This document shows, one piece after another, positions 20,852 through 32,332 of a stretch of 64,000 nt of DNA. The position numbers and the translations under genes are program-made. The notes beneath the pieces were generated by a model. It saw only the letters and a list, made by a program, of their open reading frames with translations. It made no database searches and had not been told where the DNA came from. Origin of the DNA: Colwellia maritima (GTDB lineage Bacteria; Pseudomonadota; Gammaproteobacteria; Enterobacterales; Alteromonadaceae); assembly GCF_022669015.1 (NCBI RefSeq), contig NZ_JAKKSL010000001.1:1036059-1100058 (forward strand). Reading direction: 5' to 3'. Each line of letters opens with the position of its first letter. Position 1 is the first letter of the stretch.

Positions 20852-20898
20852 ATCTAATTTTAAAAACCACTTATCTTATATATTATTGAGGGCTTATC

Positions 20899-21330
20899 AT
20901 GGCTATCGAACGTACTTTTTCTATCGTAAAACCTGATGCTGTAGCAAAAAATGTTATTGGACAAATCTACAATCGTTTTGAAACTGCGGGTCTTAAAATT
21001 GTTGCTTCTAAAATGTTACACCTAAGCAAAGAAAAAGCAGAAGGCTTTTATGCTGAACACAGCGAACGTCCTTTCTTTGGTGCACTAGTTGAATTTATGA
21101 CCTCTGGTCCTGTCATGGTGCAAGTGTTAGAAGGCGAGAATGCAGTACTTAAAAATCGTGAAATCATGGGTGCTACTAATCCAAGTGATGCATTAGCCGG
21201 TACTCTACGTGCTGATTATGCTGATTCAATCGATGAAAATGCCTGTCACGGCTCTGATGCTTTAGAATCTGCAGCACGTGAGATTGCTTATTTCTTCTCA
21301 GATGATGAAATTTGTCCACGTACTCGTTAA
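20899..21330 (+). CDS. ndk: Nucleoside diphosphate kinase
   Basis: A 143-residue enzyme that balances nucleoside triphosphates by phosphate transfer through a phosphohistidine. The catalytic H117 lies in NACHGSDA and the substrate segments [10 protein letters not shown] and REIMGATNP are present. Length and sequence match E. coli Ndk. It has its own promoter and terminator and is followed by rlmN, a common gammaproteobacterial order. Confidence 0.97.
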   Translation: MAIERTFSIVKPDAVAKNVIGQIYNRFETAGLKIVASKMLHLSKEKAEGFYAEHSERPFFGALVEFMTSGPVMVQVLEGENAVLKNREIMGATNPSDALAGTLRADYADSIDENACHGSDALESAAREIAYFFSDDEICPRTR

Positions 21331-21390
21331 TAAACCTTTAAACTAAATAAAAGTTGTTTAGTTTAACTGCTTAGTTGATTATTGCGTAAG

Positions 21391-21427
21391 AAAGGATTTT
21401 GCTGAGCAATCAGTAGAATCCTTTTTG
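21391..21427 (+). terminator. Intrinsic terminator after ndk
   Basis: AAAGGATT (21391-21398) pairs with AATCCTTT (21417-21424), followed by T's. The 18-base loop is long, so it is moderate in strength. Confidence 0.65.
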
Positions 21428-21530
21428 CATTTTGAGCTTAATAGTAAAATTGCGAATTTCGCATGAAAAGCGTACAATTCGTATCCGTATTTACCTTGTT
21501 TTTTTAGTATAAATTGTGAGAGTTTGTTGT

Positions 21531-22703
21531 ATGAGCGACCCTATCGATAGAGAAAGTGTCAAAGAAAGCGCTAAAGTAAATTTATTGAATCTTGACCATC
21601 AAGGGTTACGTGACTATTTTGCTTCTATAGGTGAAAAACCCTTTAGAGCAGACCAAATCATGAAATGGATATACCACTTTGGATATTCTGATTTTGAACA
21701 AATGACAAATTTAAATAAAAAATTGAGGGAAAAGTTACAACGAAATTGTGAAATTAAATCGCCTGAAATTTCGAAAAAACAAGTCTCTACTGATGGCACA
21801 ATTAAATATGCACTTGTTTTAGAGGGTGGGCAAGAAGTAGAAACCGTATGGATTCCTGAAAATGATCGCGCAACATTGTGTGTTTCCTCTCAAGTTGGTT
21901 GTGCTCTTGAGTGTACCTTCTGCTCTACCGCTCAGCAGGGCTTTAATCGTAACTTATCTATGGCTGAAATTATTGGTCAAGTATGGCGTGTAGCTAATGA
22001 TATTGGCGCAACTCGTATTACAGGTAAACGACCGATTACGAATATCGTTATGATGGGCATGGGTGAGCCATTGCTCAATATGAAAAACCTTATTCCTGCA
22101 CTTGATACCATGCTGAATGATTTAGGGTATGGACTTTCAAAACGACGTGTTACCGTAAGTACTTCTGGGGTTGTACCCGCATTAGACATGCTAAAAGAAA
22201 AAATTGATTGTGCTTTGGCTATTTCAATTCATGCGCCAGACAATGCTTTGCGTGACGTATTAGTGCCAATTAATAAAAAATATCCATTAGAAGAGTTTAT
22301 AACCGCTGCAGCACGCTATATCGATGGTTCAAAGGCAAACAAACAAGCAACAATTGAATATGTTATGCTTGATCATGTGAATGATTCTACGGAACAAGCG
22401 CATGCTTTGGCGCATGTACTAAAAGATTTACCGAGTAAAATTAACCTGATTCCTTTTAATTATTACCCCGGCTCTCCTTATAAACGTCCGAGTAACTCTC
22501 GAATTGATCGATTTGATAAAGTATTGCAAAGCTATGGCTTAACAGTGATAACACGGAGAACACGTGGTGAAGATATTGATGCGGCATGTGGGCAGTTAGC
22601 GGGTGATGTTTTGGATCGCACTAAACGTACTCAACTACAACAAAATGCTTTAACACAAAAAAAACAGGTGAAAGCTGACGAAATATCGGTAAAGATACTC
22701 TGA
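21531..22703 (+). CDS. rlmN: Dual-specificity 23S rRNA/tRNA adenine-C2 methyltransferase RlmN
   Basis: A radical-SAM enzyme that methylates A2503 of 23S rRNA and A37 of some tRNAs. The cluster motif C124-x3-C128-x2-C131 (CALECTFC) is clear, as are [10 protein letters not shown] and the SAM/iron-sulfur surroundings through HAPDN and [15 protein letters not shown] (the methyl-accepting cysteine region). The ATG at 21531 gives [10 protein letters not shown]; a GTG 15 bases upstream is in frame but less likely. It is followed by pilW-rodZ-ispG-hisS, the usual order. Confidence 0.96.
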   Translation: MSDPIDRESVKESAKVNLLNLDHQGLRDYFASIGEKPFRADQIMKWIYHFGYSDFEQMTNLNKKLREKLQRNCEIKSPEISKKQVSTDGTIKYALVLEGGQEVETVWIPENDRATLCVSSQVGCALECTFCSTAQQGFNRNLSMAEIIGQVWRVANDIGATRITGKRPITNIVMMGMGEPLLNMKNLIPALDTMLNDLGYGLSKRRVTVSTSGVVPALDMLKEKIDCALAISIHAPDNALRDVLVPINKKYPLEEFITAAARYIDGSKANKQATIEYVMLDHVNDSTEQAHALAHVLKDLPSKINLIPFNYYPGSPYKRPSNSRIDRFDKVLQSYGLTVITRRTRGEDIDAACGQLAGDVLDRTKRTQLQQNALTQKKQVKADEISVKIL

Positions 22704-22745
22704 TCGCGCTATTATCAATCAATCTTATTTATAAATATAAAATTA

Positions 22746-24361
22746 ATGAAGCAAGTTCAGCCAATTATGGATAAATACTTTATTACAAAACGAGCTATTA
22801 TTACCGCTTTTGCCATTTCGCCACTATTTTTATCTGGTTGTGTTACGCAAAATTATGAAAATGATAATACGCCTGTTGTTCAAAACCAGTCGAATAGAAA
22901 TGATATGGCTGCAACACGTGTTTCGTTAGGTTTAGGCTATTTAAAAATGGGTAATATGTCCCAAGCTAAACAAAATTTAGAAAAAGCGAAAAATTTTGCC
23001 CCTGATATGGTGCAAGTGTATACCGCCTTCGCTCATTATTATGAAACGGTAGGTGAAGATGAACTGACAGTTGAGTCTTACGAGAAAGCACTCTCAATAA
23101 AAAGTGAGGATCCAGATACCCTAAACAATTATGGGGTGTATTTATGTCGAAAAGATAAAATAGAGGAGGCAGAAAAGCAATTTTTAAAAGCGATTGCGGT
23201 ACCAACTTATAGCTTAGTTTCAAAAAGCTATGAAAACCTAGCCTCATGTTTTTTACAAGTAGATAACTTCAGCAAAGCAGAAACCTATTTAAATAAAGCG
23301 ATTATGCACAGCCCTAGTAGTGCCTCTACTTTATTTCAAATGGTGCAATTACAATATGCTATTGGGAATTACAAACAGGCCAAACTATTTGAGCAACGCT
23401 TTGCAAAAGTGACACGCCGTTTTACTCCTAAATCTCTCGCTTTGTCTTATAAAGTGCATAAGAAGCTTGGACAACGTGGTGTTGCTAAGAACTACGGAAC
23501 AATGTTAGTCAAAATGTATCCACAATCGTGGGAGAGTCAGCAATATTTACTTAATGAGCTTGAGTTAATAGAAGCGGATAACTTAGCTAAAAGATACCAA
23601 AATTCACAAGAGACAACCACACAGTCACAGCCTAAAAAACGTATCGTCAAATTATCTCCGAAAAAACAGACTAAAAAAACGCTTGAGGAAACATCATCAG
23701 TACAAGTGAATGTCACTGAAAATGAAACCAATCAAATATCAGATGAAACTTCTCAAGTAGAAACAGCTCAAACAGTTATAACGCAAGAAAAACAAACAAT
23801 CGTAAAGCTAGTAAAGGATGCTCAAGATTCAACATCCTCAATTCAGTCACCAATAACATCATACACCGGCGCGGATGAAAACGTCAGCGTAGTGAATGAT
23901 ATGAATGACAAAGGTTTGGATAATCTACCTAAAGAGGCTGAGACTCTTGTGGATTCCACACAAATAAAAGAGGTTACTGATACGAATCACGTTGATAGTA
24001 AACCGACAATAGTAAAATTAGCAAATACAGTTCAAGACGCAGACAATTCTGTTGAGGATTCTACTACCGTTCAACCTGAACAAGAGGAAACAATACTCGA
24101 TGAAAGTGTGAACGTTGCTAAAGAAAAGAATGAAGAACAATTTGTACAAGAGCAAGCAGATGAACCCTTAGTAGAACTAGTAGAACCTAAAAATTTCCCA
24201 GACTTTCATGTGGTGAGGCCGGAGATACTTTGTATAGTATTTCGGTAAAATATAATGTCAAAATTAATGCATTACGCCGATGGAATAAAATTGATAAGAA
24301 TAAAAAGCTTCATATAAAAGATATAATTTTTTTAGAAAATCCTAAATTGGTAAATCAGTAA
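22746..24361 (+). CDS. pilW: Type IV pilus biogenesis lipoprotein PilW with C-terminal LysM domain (one-base deletion)
   Basis: An outer-membrane lipoprotein (lipobox LFLSGC) with TPR repeats at about 50-250, as in PilW/PilF, which is needed for PilQ secretin assembly. Unlike the ~250-residue family norm, it continues with a ~200-residue acidic, low-complexity linker carrying three IVKL motifs. A LysM-type module, HVVRPGDTLYSISVKYNV ... LHIKDIIFLE, ends at 24361. The LysM part is reached only by restoring one base near 24225 (GGCCGGAG lacks a base of the proline codon). The stop directly abuts the rodZ ATG, which supports the corrected 3' end. A peptidoglycan-binding role for the tail is inference. 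Confidence 0.85.
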
Positions 24362-25324
24362 ATGAGTAAGAAAACAATGACATTGTCTAACGATGATACG
24401 GAAACTAATGAGCTGAGCGAGCACATAGAGGTTGTTGGCCCAGGGCAAATGCTGAGCGAAGCGCGGCAGAGCTTATCTCTTACTACTGAAGATGTTGCCA
24501 AAAAATTAAACTTTAAAACACGTTTAGTTGAAAACATAGAACAAGATCTTTTCGACCAAAAATTACCAAGAACCTATAACCGTGGCTACCTGCGTAGTTA
24601 CGCAAAATTGGTCAATGTTGATGTTATTGATGTATTAAGTGCTTATGACATGCTTGGTGTGGCTGAAGTTCAACGCAGCGAAATGCAAAGCTTCTCTAAT
24701 TTAACTGAAAAACAAGCAGAACATAGTCGATTAATGTGGTTTAGTTATTTTATAGTCGCCATATTATGTGGCTTGATGATACTGTGGTGGCAACAAGAGC
24801 CTAAGCTCTCGGTTGATGAAAAAATTTCCGCTGATTTACAGGCTTCCTCAACACCTGCTGCTGTTCTGAATACAGAAGCTGAAGTACTTGTGCCGAGTAA
24901 ACAAACATCAAGTACCCAAACACCAAATGATGAAGTAGATCCTGTTGAATTAGTCATAGATTCAGCCGATAGTGACCAAGAAAATATTCCTAACACTACC
25001 AATGAAGCACTTGATGATTTAACTGAAGATCAAAGCATTAATACGATCTCAAAAGACGATAAACAGCCTGATGTCGTTATCAGTACTGCAGTGTTCACTT
25101 TTTCAGGTGATTGTTGGGTTAATATCTTTGATGCCACCGGTGAGCGTATTGCTTGGGGAGTAAAAAAATCAGGTTATGTTATGACTGTTAATGGTCAGGC
25201 GCCATTAAAAGTCACACTAGGAAGGCCCGAACTAGCCACCATAATGTTTGATGAACAACCTATTGATATGTCCACTTTTAGTAAAGGTAATATAGCAAAG
25301 TTTACCTTGCCACTAAATTTATAA
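24362..25324 (+). CDS. rodZ: Cytoskeletal protein RodZ
   Basis: A bitopic inner-membrane protein that links MreB to the elongation machinery. Order of parts: cytoplasmic HTH (GQMLSEARQSLSLTTEDVAKKL ... YLRSYAKLVNVD) at about 28-90, one membrane segment (WFSYFIVAILCGLMILWW) near 127-144, an acidic periplasmic linker, and the C-terminal DUF4115 domain (FSGDCWVNIFDATGERIAWGVKKSG). The 320-residue length is normal. It starts directly after the pilW stop and lies before ispG. Confidence 0.95.
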   Translation: MSKKTMTLSNDDTETNELSEHIEVVGPGQMLSEARQSLSLTTEDVAKKLNFKTRLVENIEQDLFDQKLPRTYNRGYLRSYAKLVNVDVIDVLSAYDMLGVAEVQRSEMQSFSNLTEKQAEHSRLMWFSYFIVAILCGLMILWWQQEPKLSVDEKISADLQASSTPAAVLNTEAEVLVPSKQTSSTQTPNDEVDPVELVIDSADSDQENIPNTTNEALDDLTEDQSINTISKDDKQPDVVISTAVFTFSGDCWVNIFDATGERIAWGVKKSGYVMTVNGQAPLKVTLGRPELATIMFDEQPIDMSTFSKGNIAKFTLPLNL

Positions 25325-25356
25325 ATTATTCGTAAAAGAACGCTGTAATAAAAATT

Positions 25357-26487
25357 ATGTTTAAAGAATCTCCTATTATTCGTAGAAAGTCTCGCCAAAT
25401 TATGGTGGGTAATGTTCCTGTCGGAGGTGATGCACCCATTACTGTGCAATCTATGACTAATACACTTACCACTGACGTTGTTGCAACAGTAGCGCAAATT
25501 AAGTCACTAGAAGCGGTTGGTGCCGATATCGTGCGTGTTAGTGTACCAACGATGGATGCAGCCGAGGCATTTCGAGAAATCAAAAAGCAAGTGAATGTAC
25601 CGCTTGTAGCAGATATTCATTTTGACTATCGTATCGCGTTAAAAGTTGCGGAATATGGTGTAGATTGTTTACGCATAAATCCTGGGAACATTGGGCGTGA
25701 AGACCGCGTCCGTAGTGTTGTTGAATGTGCACGTGATAATAATATTCCAATACGTATTGGCGTGAATGGCGGCTCATTAGAAAAAGATATTCAAGAGAAA
25801 TATACAGAGCCTACTCCTGAAGCATTACTTGAATCTGCTATGCGCCATGTTGATATTCTTGATAGGCTTAATTTTAATCAATTTAAAGTTAGCGTTAAAG
25901 CTTCGGATGTTTTTCTTGCGGTAGAATCTTATAAATTATTAGCGAAACAAATTGATAACCCATTACACCTTGGCATAACCGAAGCAGGTGGATTACGTTC
26001 AGGGTCGGTAAAGTCTTCTGTAGGATTAGGTTTACTCTTGGCTCAAGGGATTGGAGATACGTTACGTATATCACTGGCAGCAGATCCTATAGAAGAAATC
26101 AAAGTCGGTTTTGATATTTTAAAATCACTTAAATTACGTAGTCGTGGCATTAATTTAATTGCTTGTCCAAGTTGTTCTCGTCAAGAGTTTGATGTAGTTG
26201 CAACTGTTAATGCCTTAGAACAACGCATCGAAGATATTATGACACCTATGGATGTATCTATTATTGGTTGCATCGTGAATGGACCTGGAGAAGCCATGGT
26301 ATCTGATCTAGGCCTAACGGGTAGCAACAAAAAAAGTGGTTATTATTTAGATGGTATTCGTCAAAAAGAACGCTTTGATAATAGCGATCTAGTTGATCAA
26401 TTAGAACAACGAATTCGTGCAAAAGCGCACGCAATAGAAACGCGTTCAGCACAAAATAATCAAATTAATTTCAAAGCGCTAGACTAA
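25357..26487 (+). CDS. ispG: 4-hydroxy-3-methylbut-2-enyl diphosphate synthase (flavodoxin)
   Basis: The penultimate step of the MEP isoprenoid pathway, a [4Fe-4S] enzyme. The cluster ligands C270, C273 (ACPSCSR) and C305 plus E312 ([11 protein letters not shown]) are at the same numbers as in E. coli. TIM-barrel motifs [14 protein letters not shown] and [12 protein letters not shown] are present. At 376 residues it is full length. It lies between rodZ and hisS. Confidence 0.97.
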   Translation: MFKESPIIRRKSRQIMVGNVPVGGDAPITVQSMTNTLTTDVVATVAQIKSLEAVGADIVRVSVPTMDAAEAFREIKKQVNVPLVADIHFDYRIALKVAEYGVDCLRINPGNIGREDRVRSVVECARDNNIPIRIGVNGGSLEKDIQEKYTEPTPEALLESAMRHVDILDRLNFNQFKVSVKASDVFLAVESYKLLAKQIDNPLHLGITEAGGLRSGSVKSSVGLGLLLAQGIGDTLRISLAADPIEEIKVGFDILKSLKLRSRGINLIACPSCSRQEFDVVATVNALEQRIEDIMTPMDVSIIGCIVNGPGEAMVSDLGLTGSNKKSGYYLDGIRQKERFDNSDLVDQLEQRIRAKAHAIETRSAQNNQINFKALD

Positions 26488-26496
26488 TTATCTCAT

Positions 26497-26524
26497 TTGA
26501 GAATTACTCTATATTGGGTATAAT
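26497..26524 (+). promoter_or_regulatory. Promoter for hisS-yfgM-bamB
   Basis: TTGAGA (26497-26502), a 16-base spacer and a consensus TATAAT (26519-26524) lie between ispG and hisS. The predicted start is near 26532, about 54 bases before the hisS GTG. Confidence 0.65.
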
Positions 26525-26585
26525 GCGCGCTGCATAAATTGAATAAATTTTGATAGCATTGATAAATAAAAGAGAGATACAAAAA

Positions 26586-27866
26586 GTGGCTAAAAATAAA
26601 GCGCTACAAGCAATTCGTGGTATGAATGATTGCTTGCCAAGCGAAACGAATATCTGGCAAATGGTAGAGTCCGTATTGTCTCGAGTGGCTAGCAACTACG
26701 GTTTTGCAGAAATTCGTATGCCAATTGTTGAGTCAACAGCGTTGTTTAAGCGTTCTATTGGTGAAGTAACCGATATTGTTGAAAAAGAAATGTATACCTT
26801 TGATGATTTAAATGGCGATAGTTTGACATTACGTCCTGAAGGTACGGCAAGCTGTGTACGTGCAGGTATTCAACATGGACTTTTATATAATCAAGAACAA
26901 CGTTTCTGGTATATGGGGCCAATGTTCCGTCATGAAAGGCCACAAAAAGGTCGTTATCGTCAATTTCATCAATTTGGTCTAGAAGCCTTTGGTATTGCGA
27001 CACCGGATATTGATGCCGAAATTATTTTGTTAACTTCTCGTTTATGGCGGGAACTTGGTATCAATGAATTTGTCACACTAGAGTTGAATTCTTTAGGTAG
27101 CAATGACGAGCGAGCTAATTACAGAGAAGCACTCGTCAGTTATTTAACTGAACGTGAAGCCTTATTGGATGAAGATTCAAAACGCCGTATGCATACTAAC
27201 CCGTTAAGAGTATTGGATAGCAAAAATCCACAAGTACAAGACGCATTAGCGGGTGCACCTAAATTGTCAGATTATTTTGGTGAGGAAACACAGCAACATT
27301 TTGATAGTTTGTGTGCACGTTTAGATGCCGCAGGTGTTAAATATGTATTGAATGATCGCTTAGTTCGCGGGTTAGATTATTATAATCGCACCGTATTCGA
27401 ATGGGTTACCAGTAGCCTTGGTGCGCAAGGTACTATTTGTGCAGGCGGTCGTTATGACGGTTTAGTCGAACAACTTGGCGGTAAAGCCACGCCAGGTTTT
27501 GGATTTGCTTTAGGGATTGAGCGATTAGTACTGATGTTAACTAACAGTGAAGCTGTTGCTGATGTTCGTCCTCAAGTTGATGCCTATGTAGTGATCTTAG
27601 GTGATGAAGCCCAAGTTAAAGCGAATGAATTAGCTGAGCAATGGCGTGATCAAGTACCGAATATTCGTTTACAATGCCATTGTGGTGGTGGCAACATGAA
27701 AAAACAATTAAAGCGTGCTGATAAATCAGGCGCCAAAATCGCGTTAATCTTAGGTGATGATGAAATTGCCCAACAAAGTGTTATGGTTAAATATTTACGC
27801 GAACAACAAGAACAACAAAGCTTGGCATTTGAGAAAGTTCCAAGTTTGTTAAGTGAATTAATTTAA
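26586..27866 (+). CDS. hisS: Histidyl-tRNA synthetase
   Basis: A class II aaRS, 426 residues from the GTG at 26586 ([20 protein letters not shown]). Motif 2 is [17 protein letters not shown], the histidine-specific motifs are [15 protein letters not shown] and [14 protein letters not shown], and motif 3 is [14 protein letters not shown]. The anticodon-binding domain ends ...SLLSELI. A longer frame from 26550 adds 12 residues absent from the family, and AGAGAGA lies before the GTG, so the GTG is preferred. Confidence 0.96.
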   Translation: MAKNKALQAIRGMNDCLPSETNIWQMVESVLSRVASNYGFAEIRMPIVESTALFKRSIGEVTDIVEKEMYTFDDLNGDSLTLRPEGTASCVRAGIQHGLLYNQEQRFWYMGPMFRHERPQKGRYRQFHQFGLEAFGIATPDIDAEIILLTSRLWRELGINEFVTLELNSLGSNDERANYREALVSYLTEREALLDEDSKRRMHTNPLRVLDSKNPQVQDALAGAPKLSDYFGEETQQHFDSLCARLDAAGVKYVLNDRLVRGLDYYNRTVFEWVTSSLGAQGTICAGGRYDGLVEQLGGKATPGFGFALGIERLVLMLTNSEAVADVRPQVDAYVVILGDEAQVKANELAEQWRDQVPNIRLQCHCGGGNMKKQLKRADKSGAKIALILGDDEIAQQSVMVKYLREQQEQQSLAFEKVPSLLSELI

Positions 27867-27889
27867 AAGTTTTTAGTCAAGGTGATGTA

Positions 27890-28549
27890 GTGGAAATTTA
27901 TCAAACAGAAGAGCAGCAAGTAGAAGCGATTAAAGGCTATTGGGCAGAAAATGGCAATATGATTATTGCGGGTATTGCGTTAGGTTTTGCCGGTTTCATT
28001 GGTTTTAATGTCTATAAAGACAATAAGCTTGAAGATGAAATTGCGGTTTCAGATAGCTATCAAACATTAATTGAAGCAAGTGTTAATGATGATGAAACAA
28101 CATTTACTCAAAATGCTGAAAAATTTATTAGTGAAAATTCAGGCACTAGTTATGAATCGTTAACTGCCTTAGCTTTAGCAAAAGAGTATGCAAGCACTAA
28201 AGATTGGGAAAAAGTGCAAACTCAATTGAAGTTGGCAATTAAAAGCGCACCAAGTGACGGTATTAAAGGTATTGCTAGTTTACGTCTAGCGCGAGTACAG
28301 GTTCAGCAAGAGCAATACGAACAAGCCTTATCAACATTGGCTCAACCTTTACCTGAATCTTTTAAGGCGTCAATCGAAGAAATAAAAGGTGACACTTACC
28401 TGTTACAAAACAAAAAAGAATTAGCACGTAATGCTTATCAAGCGGCTATTGACGCGGATGGTTTAGCCACTAGCCCAAATTTACAAATGAAGCTAGATGA
28501 TTTGGCCACAGCCGTTAATATAACGACTGCTATTCCTGTTGCTAAGTAA
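27890..28549 (+). CDS. YfgM-like TPR membrane protein (UPF0070)
   Basis: A 219-residue, type II inner-membrane protein: a short cytoplasmic N-terminus (MEIYQTEEQQVEAIKGYWAE), one membrane helix at about 22-40, and a periplasmic TPR-like domain. In E. coli YfgM binds SecYEG and PpiD as a chaperone-type partner. Starts with GTG. It lies between hisS and bamB as in other gammaproteobacteria. Confidence 0.92.
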   Translation: MEIYQTEEQQVEAIKGYWAENGNMIIAGIALGFAGFIGFNVYKDNKLEDEIAVSDSYQTLIEASVNDDETTFTQNAEKFISENSGTSYESLTALALAKEYASTKDWEKVQTQLKLAIKSAPSDGIKGIASLRLARVQVQQEQYEQALSTLAQPLPESFKASIEEIKGDTYLLQNKKELARNAYQAAIDADGLATSPNLQMKLDDLATAVNITTAIPVAK

Positions 28550-28563
28550 CATAAGGTTGTTTA

Positions 28564-29830
28564 ATGGTTTTTTTTAAAAAACAAACAAGTAAAGGTTTGC
28601 TTGGTAAATACGCGAAAGTCTTTTCTATTCTTTTACTTTCAAGCACATTATTTGCCTGTTCATCAACTGATGATGAAGACAAAAGTGAAGAGCCAAAGCA
28701 GAGTTAACTGAGCTTGAGCAAAAGTTTACTCCAAAAGTTTTATGGGAACAAAGCGTTGGCGATGGCATTGATGATTATTTTTCACGCTTAAAACCGATTG
28801 TTGCCTATAATAAAGTGTATAGCGCTAACCGTGATGGTGACGTTATTGCTTTTGATGTAAAAACGGGTAAATCACTTTGGAAAGCCGATTTAAGCGATAT
28901 TAATAATGAACGTAGCTTTTGGGATAATCGTATACCACCTTACTTTCGGGTGGGCCTGCTGTAGGGTTAAATAAAGTGTTTATTGGTAGTGAAAACGGAA
29001 AAGTTTTTGCGTTAGATGCCGAAAATGGCCAACTTTCATGGCAAACCAATATTAAAGGTGAAGTGATTAACACGCCGGCGATAGATGCCGGTATTGTTAT
29101 TGTTAACTCTGCCTCTGGTGTTATGAAGGCGATGAATGCTAACGACGGCGAAGAATTATGGAAAATAGAACAAGACGTACCTGCATTAACATTACGTGGA
29201 ATTAGTGCACCTGTGTTAGCTTCAGGCGGAGTACTGGTCGGTACAGGTAAAGGTGGCGTTAATGTTTATTTGTTAGAGAGTGGACAACAAGGTTGGTCAG
29301 CTGAAGTAGGTGAGCCAACAGGCTCAACTGAACTTGAACGCGTGATTGATGTTGATTCAGCACCGGTTGTCTTTGGTGATAAAGTCTATGCTGTTTCGTC
29401 TCGAGGTAACCTAGTTGCTATTGAACTTAAAAGCGGTCGAATTCTTTGGAAGCGACAATATTCTTCTTATCGTCAGATCTCCATTTACCGTAATACTATT
29501 TTCCTGACGAATGTTCGTGGTCATGTTTATGCTATAGATCGTCTGAATGGTATCGAGCGATGGAGTAATTTAGCTTTGACTAATCGAGGCGTTACCGGCC
29601 CTGCCGTTATAGATAATTATGTAGTGGTTGGCGATTTTGAAGGTTATTTGCATTGGTTAGACCAAGAAACGGGCGAAATTGTAGCCCGTCATGAAGTGGA
29701 CAGTAGTGGCATTCATACCACTCCAACGGTGCTTGATAATATTTTATATAGTCAGTCACGTGATGGTGATTTGCAAGCAATTGCAACACCTAAAATGATA
29801 AAAGTGGGCAATAAGCTCCCGGCTAGCTAG
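28564..29830 (+). CDS. bamB: Outer-membrane assembly lipoprotein BamB (two one-base deletions)
   Basis: A beta-propeller lipoprotein of the BAM complex. The N-terminal frame has a lipobox ([10 protein letters not shown]) after a signal peptide. The next frame reads [22 protein letters not shown] ... [22 protein letters not shown]. The third carries the remaining propeller blades ([23 protein letters not shown] ...). The breaks near 28705 (a G lost from GG before CAGAG) and near 28941 (a T lost in CCTTTACTT) are both single-base. Corrected length is 422 residues. BamB genes beside hisS-yfgM-der are the rule, and no real loss of function is suspected. Confidence 0.92.
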
Positions 29831-29860
29831 TTTTTATACTAGAATTATATACGGCTCCAA

Positions 29861-29900
29861 TGCAATAGCATGTGGAGCCGTTACTTGTTTTTGTACTTTT
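29861..29900 (+). terminator. Intrinsic terminator after bamB
   Basis: ACGGCTCCA pairs with TGGAGCCGT around a 12-base loop, followed by TACTTGTTTTTG. It ends the hisS-yfgM-bamB unit before der. Confidence 0.8.
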
Positions 29901-29948
29901 GTTTTTTATTTAAATAATTCAAGAGTTTTATTGAATTTTGAGGTTTTC

Positions 29949-31457
29949 ATGCTTCCTGTTGTTGCCCTTGTTGGCCGCCCAAATGTTGGTAAATCAACAT
30001 TATTTAACCGCTTAACACGCTCAAGAAATGCTTTAGTTGCTGATTACCCTGGCTTAACTCGAGATCGTCAATATGGCAAAGCGGAAGTTGAAGAACATCC
30101 CTTTATTGTCATTGATACGGGGGGGATCCATGGTGATGAAGAAGGCATTGATGCGTTGATGGCCGAGCAGTCATTGATGGCCGTAGAAGAAGCCGATGCG
30201 GTACTTTTCCTAGTGGATGCTCGAGATGGACTGACCTCAGCTGATTTTGGTATTGCTGATTACTTGCGAAAGCAAGACAAAAAAATATTCTTAGTCGCAA
30301 ATAAAGTTGATGGTATAGATGCCGACTCTGCTGTGGCAGAATTCTACGCATTAAGTTTGGGTGAAGAAGTTCACCAAATTGCTGCGGCTCATGGTCGTGG
30401 GGTAACTCAATTATTAACGCTTGCCTTAACGCCACACATTGAGGCATTAAGGCAACCTAAAGTAGCAGGTGATAACCCAGACACACTTAATGAAGAGTTT
30501 GATAATTTTACTGATGATGAACTTGATTATGAGCTAACTGAAGCTGAGTTGGCGAAACAAGTCGAAGAAGCTCCAAGTGAAAATGATACAATAAAGCTTG
30601 CTATCATTGGTAAACCTAATGTTGGTAAGTCAACACTTACTAACCGTATATTAGGTGAAGAACGTGTTGTTGTATTTGATATGCCAGGTACAACACGTGA
30701 TAGTGTTTATATTCCAATGGAACATAATGGGCGTTCTTACACTTTAATTGATACAGCGGGTATTCGTCGTCGTAAGAATGTTACTGATATTGTGGAAAAA
30801 TTTTCAGTCATTAAAACGCTACGAGCGATTGAAGATTCAAACGTTTGTTTACTGATTATTGATGCCCGTGAAGGAATTACAGATCAAGATTTAAGCCTAT
30901 TAGGCTTTATCCTCGAGTCTGGTCGCTCATTAGTGCTAGCAGTGAACAAATGGGACGGGTTGGATGACCATGTTAAAGATCGAATTAAAACGGAATTAGA
31001 CAGACGCTTAGGTTTTATTGATTTTGCTAAAATTCATTTTATTTCAGCGTTACATGGTACGGGTGTTGGGCATTTGTATGAATCTGTTGAGGAAGCTTTT
31101 GTTAGTGCAACTAAACGGATTTCTACTGCGATGGTTACGAAAATTTTAGATATGGCGGTATTTGACCATCAACCACCTATGCATCAAGGACGTCGTGTTA
31201 AGCTTAAATATGCACATGCAGGCGGGTATAATCCTCCTATTATTGTGATTCATGGAAATTTAGCTAAGAAGTTACCTAGCTCATATAAACGATATTTAAT
31301 GAACTACTACCGAAAGTCGTTAAAAATTATGGGAACACCAATTCGTATTGAATTCAGAGAAACATCTAATCCCTTTGCAGGCAAGAAAAAGCTTACTTTC
31401 ACAGAACAAAAGAAAATGGCCAGAGCTACACAAGGTTATAATAAAGATAATAAGTAA
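29949..31457 (+). CDS. der: Ribosome-assembly GTPase Der (EngA)
   Basis: A tandem-GTPase protein needed for 50S assembly. The two G-domains have GRPNVGKST and GKPNVGKST Walker A motifs, DTGGI and DTAGI switch II motifs, and NKVD and NKWD base-recognition motifs. An acidic linker separates them, and a KH-like domain follows with ...[18 protein letters not shown]. 502 residues from the ATG at 29949 ([16 protein letters not shown]), which has GAGG upstream. A longer start at 29931 adds six atypical residues. Confidence 0.96.
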   Translation: MLPVVALVGRPNVGKSTLFNRLTRSRNALVADYPGLTRDRQYGKAEVEEHPFIVIDTGGIHGDEEGIDALMAEQSLMAVEEADAVLFLVDARDGLTSADFGIADYLRKQDKKIFLVANKVDGIDADSAVAEFYALSLGEEVHQIAAAHGRGVTQLLTLALTPHIEALRQPKVAGDNPDTLNEEFDNFTDDELDYELTEAELAKQVEEAPSENDTIKLAIIGKPNVGKSTLTNRILGEERVVVFDMPGTTRDSVYIPMEHNGRSYTLIDTAGIRRRKNVTDIVEKFSVIKTLRAIEDSNVCLLIIDAREGITDQDLSLLGFILESGRSLVLAVNKWDGLDDHVKDRIKTELDRRLGFIDFAKIHFISALHGTGVGHLYESVEEAFVSATKRISTAMVTKILDMAVFDHQPPMHQGRRVKLKYAHAGGYNPPIIVIHGNLAKKLPSSYKRYLMNYYRKSLKIMGTPIRIEFRETSNPFAGKKKLTFTEQKKMARATQGYNKDNK

Positions 31458-31633
31458 TCACAGTACGAGTTGTTAGTTAGAGAAGAGTTGCAGATAAGTT
31501 TTAGGCGTTTTTTTGCGACTCAGTATTTTTCTTACTATTCGTTCTTGATTCATTTGATTCATCATTGAAAATTATTGCTTTTACCCCCTCATTTGGCTAG
31601 TGTTATTTAATATACATAAAGGGATGTAAACTT

Positions 31634-32318
31634 ATGTCTGTAAAACCCACGGATATTGACACAGCAACACGCTTAGACCGGAACTTAGCATTACTTCATG
31701 CGGGGTCATTAGTCACTATCGATATCGCGACACCAAGAGGTCAACGTGGTAAATTTAGAACAACATTCATTGGTTATCTTCCGAAGAAATACGTATTAAT
31801 TCAATTTCCTGATTCAGGTAAGTTAGGTAAATTTTCCCAAAGATTTAGTGCAAGGGGCCACTATCACTGTGCGGGGATTAATTGAGGGCCATGAAGGTGC
31901 TGTAGTGGCTTTTGTTAGTACGATCAAGCAAACATTACAAATGCCTTCGCGTATTATGGTTTTGGATTTTCCTCGCACCGTTGGCCTACAAAATTTGCGT
32001 TCCTCAATTCGTATTGAAACGGATATCGATGCTAAAGTAAAAGTGGATGACAATTATTGGCAAACCACTATCACTAATCTCTCAATTAATGGCTGTCAGT
32101 TAAACATTGTTAATGGTGAAAAATTAGTATTATCAGAAAAAAAATCTCTTGAAATTGTTGTGGAAGATGAACAAGGTGCTAGTAATTTTAAATTAACAGG
32201 CGCGGTCTGCAATTTGAAACAGCAAAATGATGGGCTGTCTTTTGGTGTGATGTTTGATTCAGAAAGTAATGAGCAAGTCAGTCAACTACTATTAAGCACT
32301 ATTACAGCAAAAGGATAG
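31634..32318 (+). CDS. PilZ-domain protein with YcgR-like N-terminal domain (one-base insertion)
   Basis: The first frame carries a YcgR-N-like beta domain (LLHAGSLVTIDIATPRGQRGKF ... YVLIQFPDSGKLGKF). After one extra C near 31836 the second frame gives DLVQGATITVRGLIEGHEGAVVAF and then the PilZ domain: RSSIRIE, and the NLSINGCQL motif in place of the canonical (D/N)xSxxG. Such proteins bind c-di-GMP and act on motility or polysaccharide output. The first arginine pair of the PilZ RxxxR motif is only partly recognisable (FPRTVGLQNLRSSIR). About 227 residues when corrected. It stands alone between der and xseA. Confidence 0.8.
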
Positions 32319-32332
32319 TTTGTTTATCGGCA

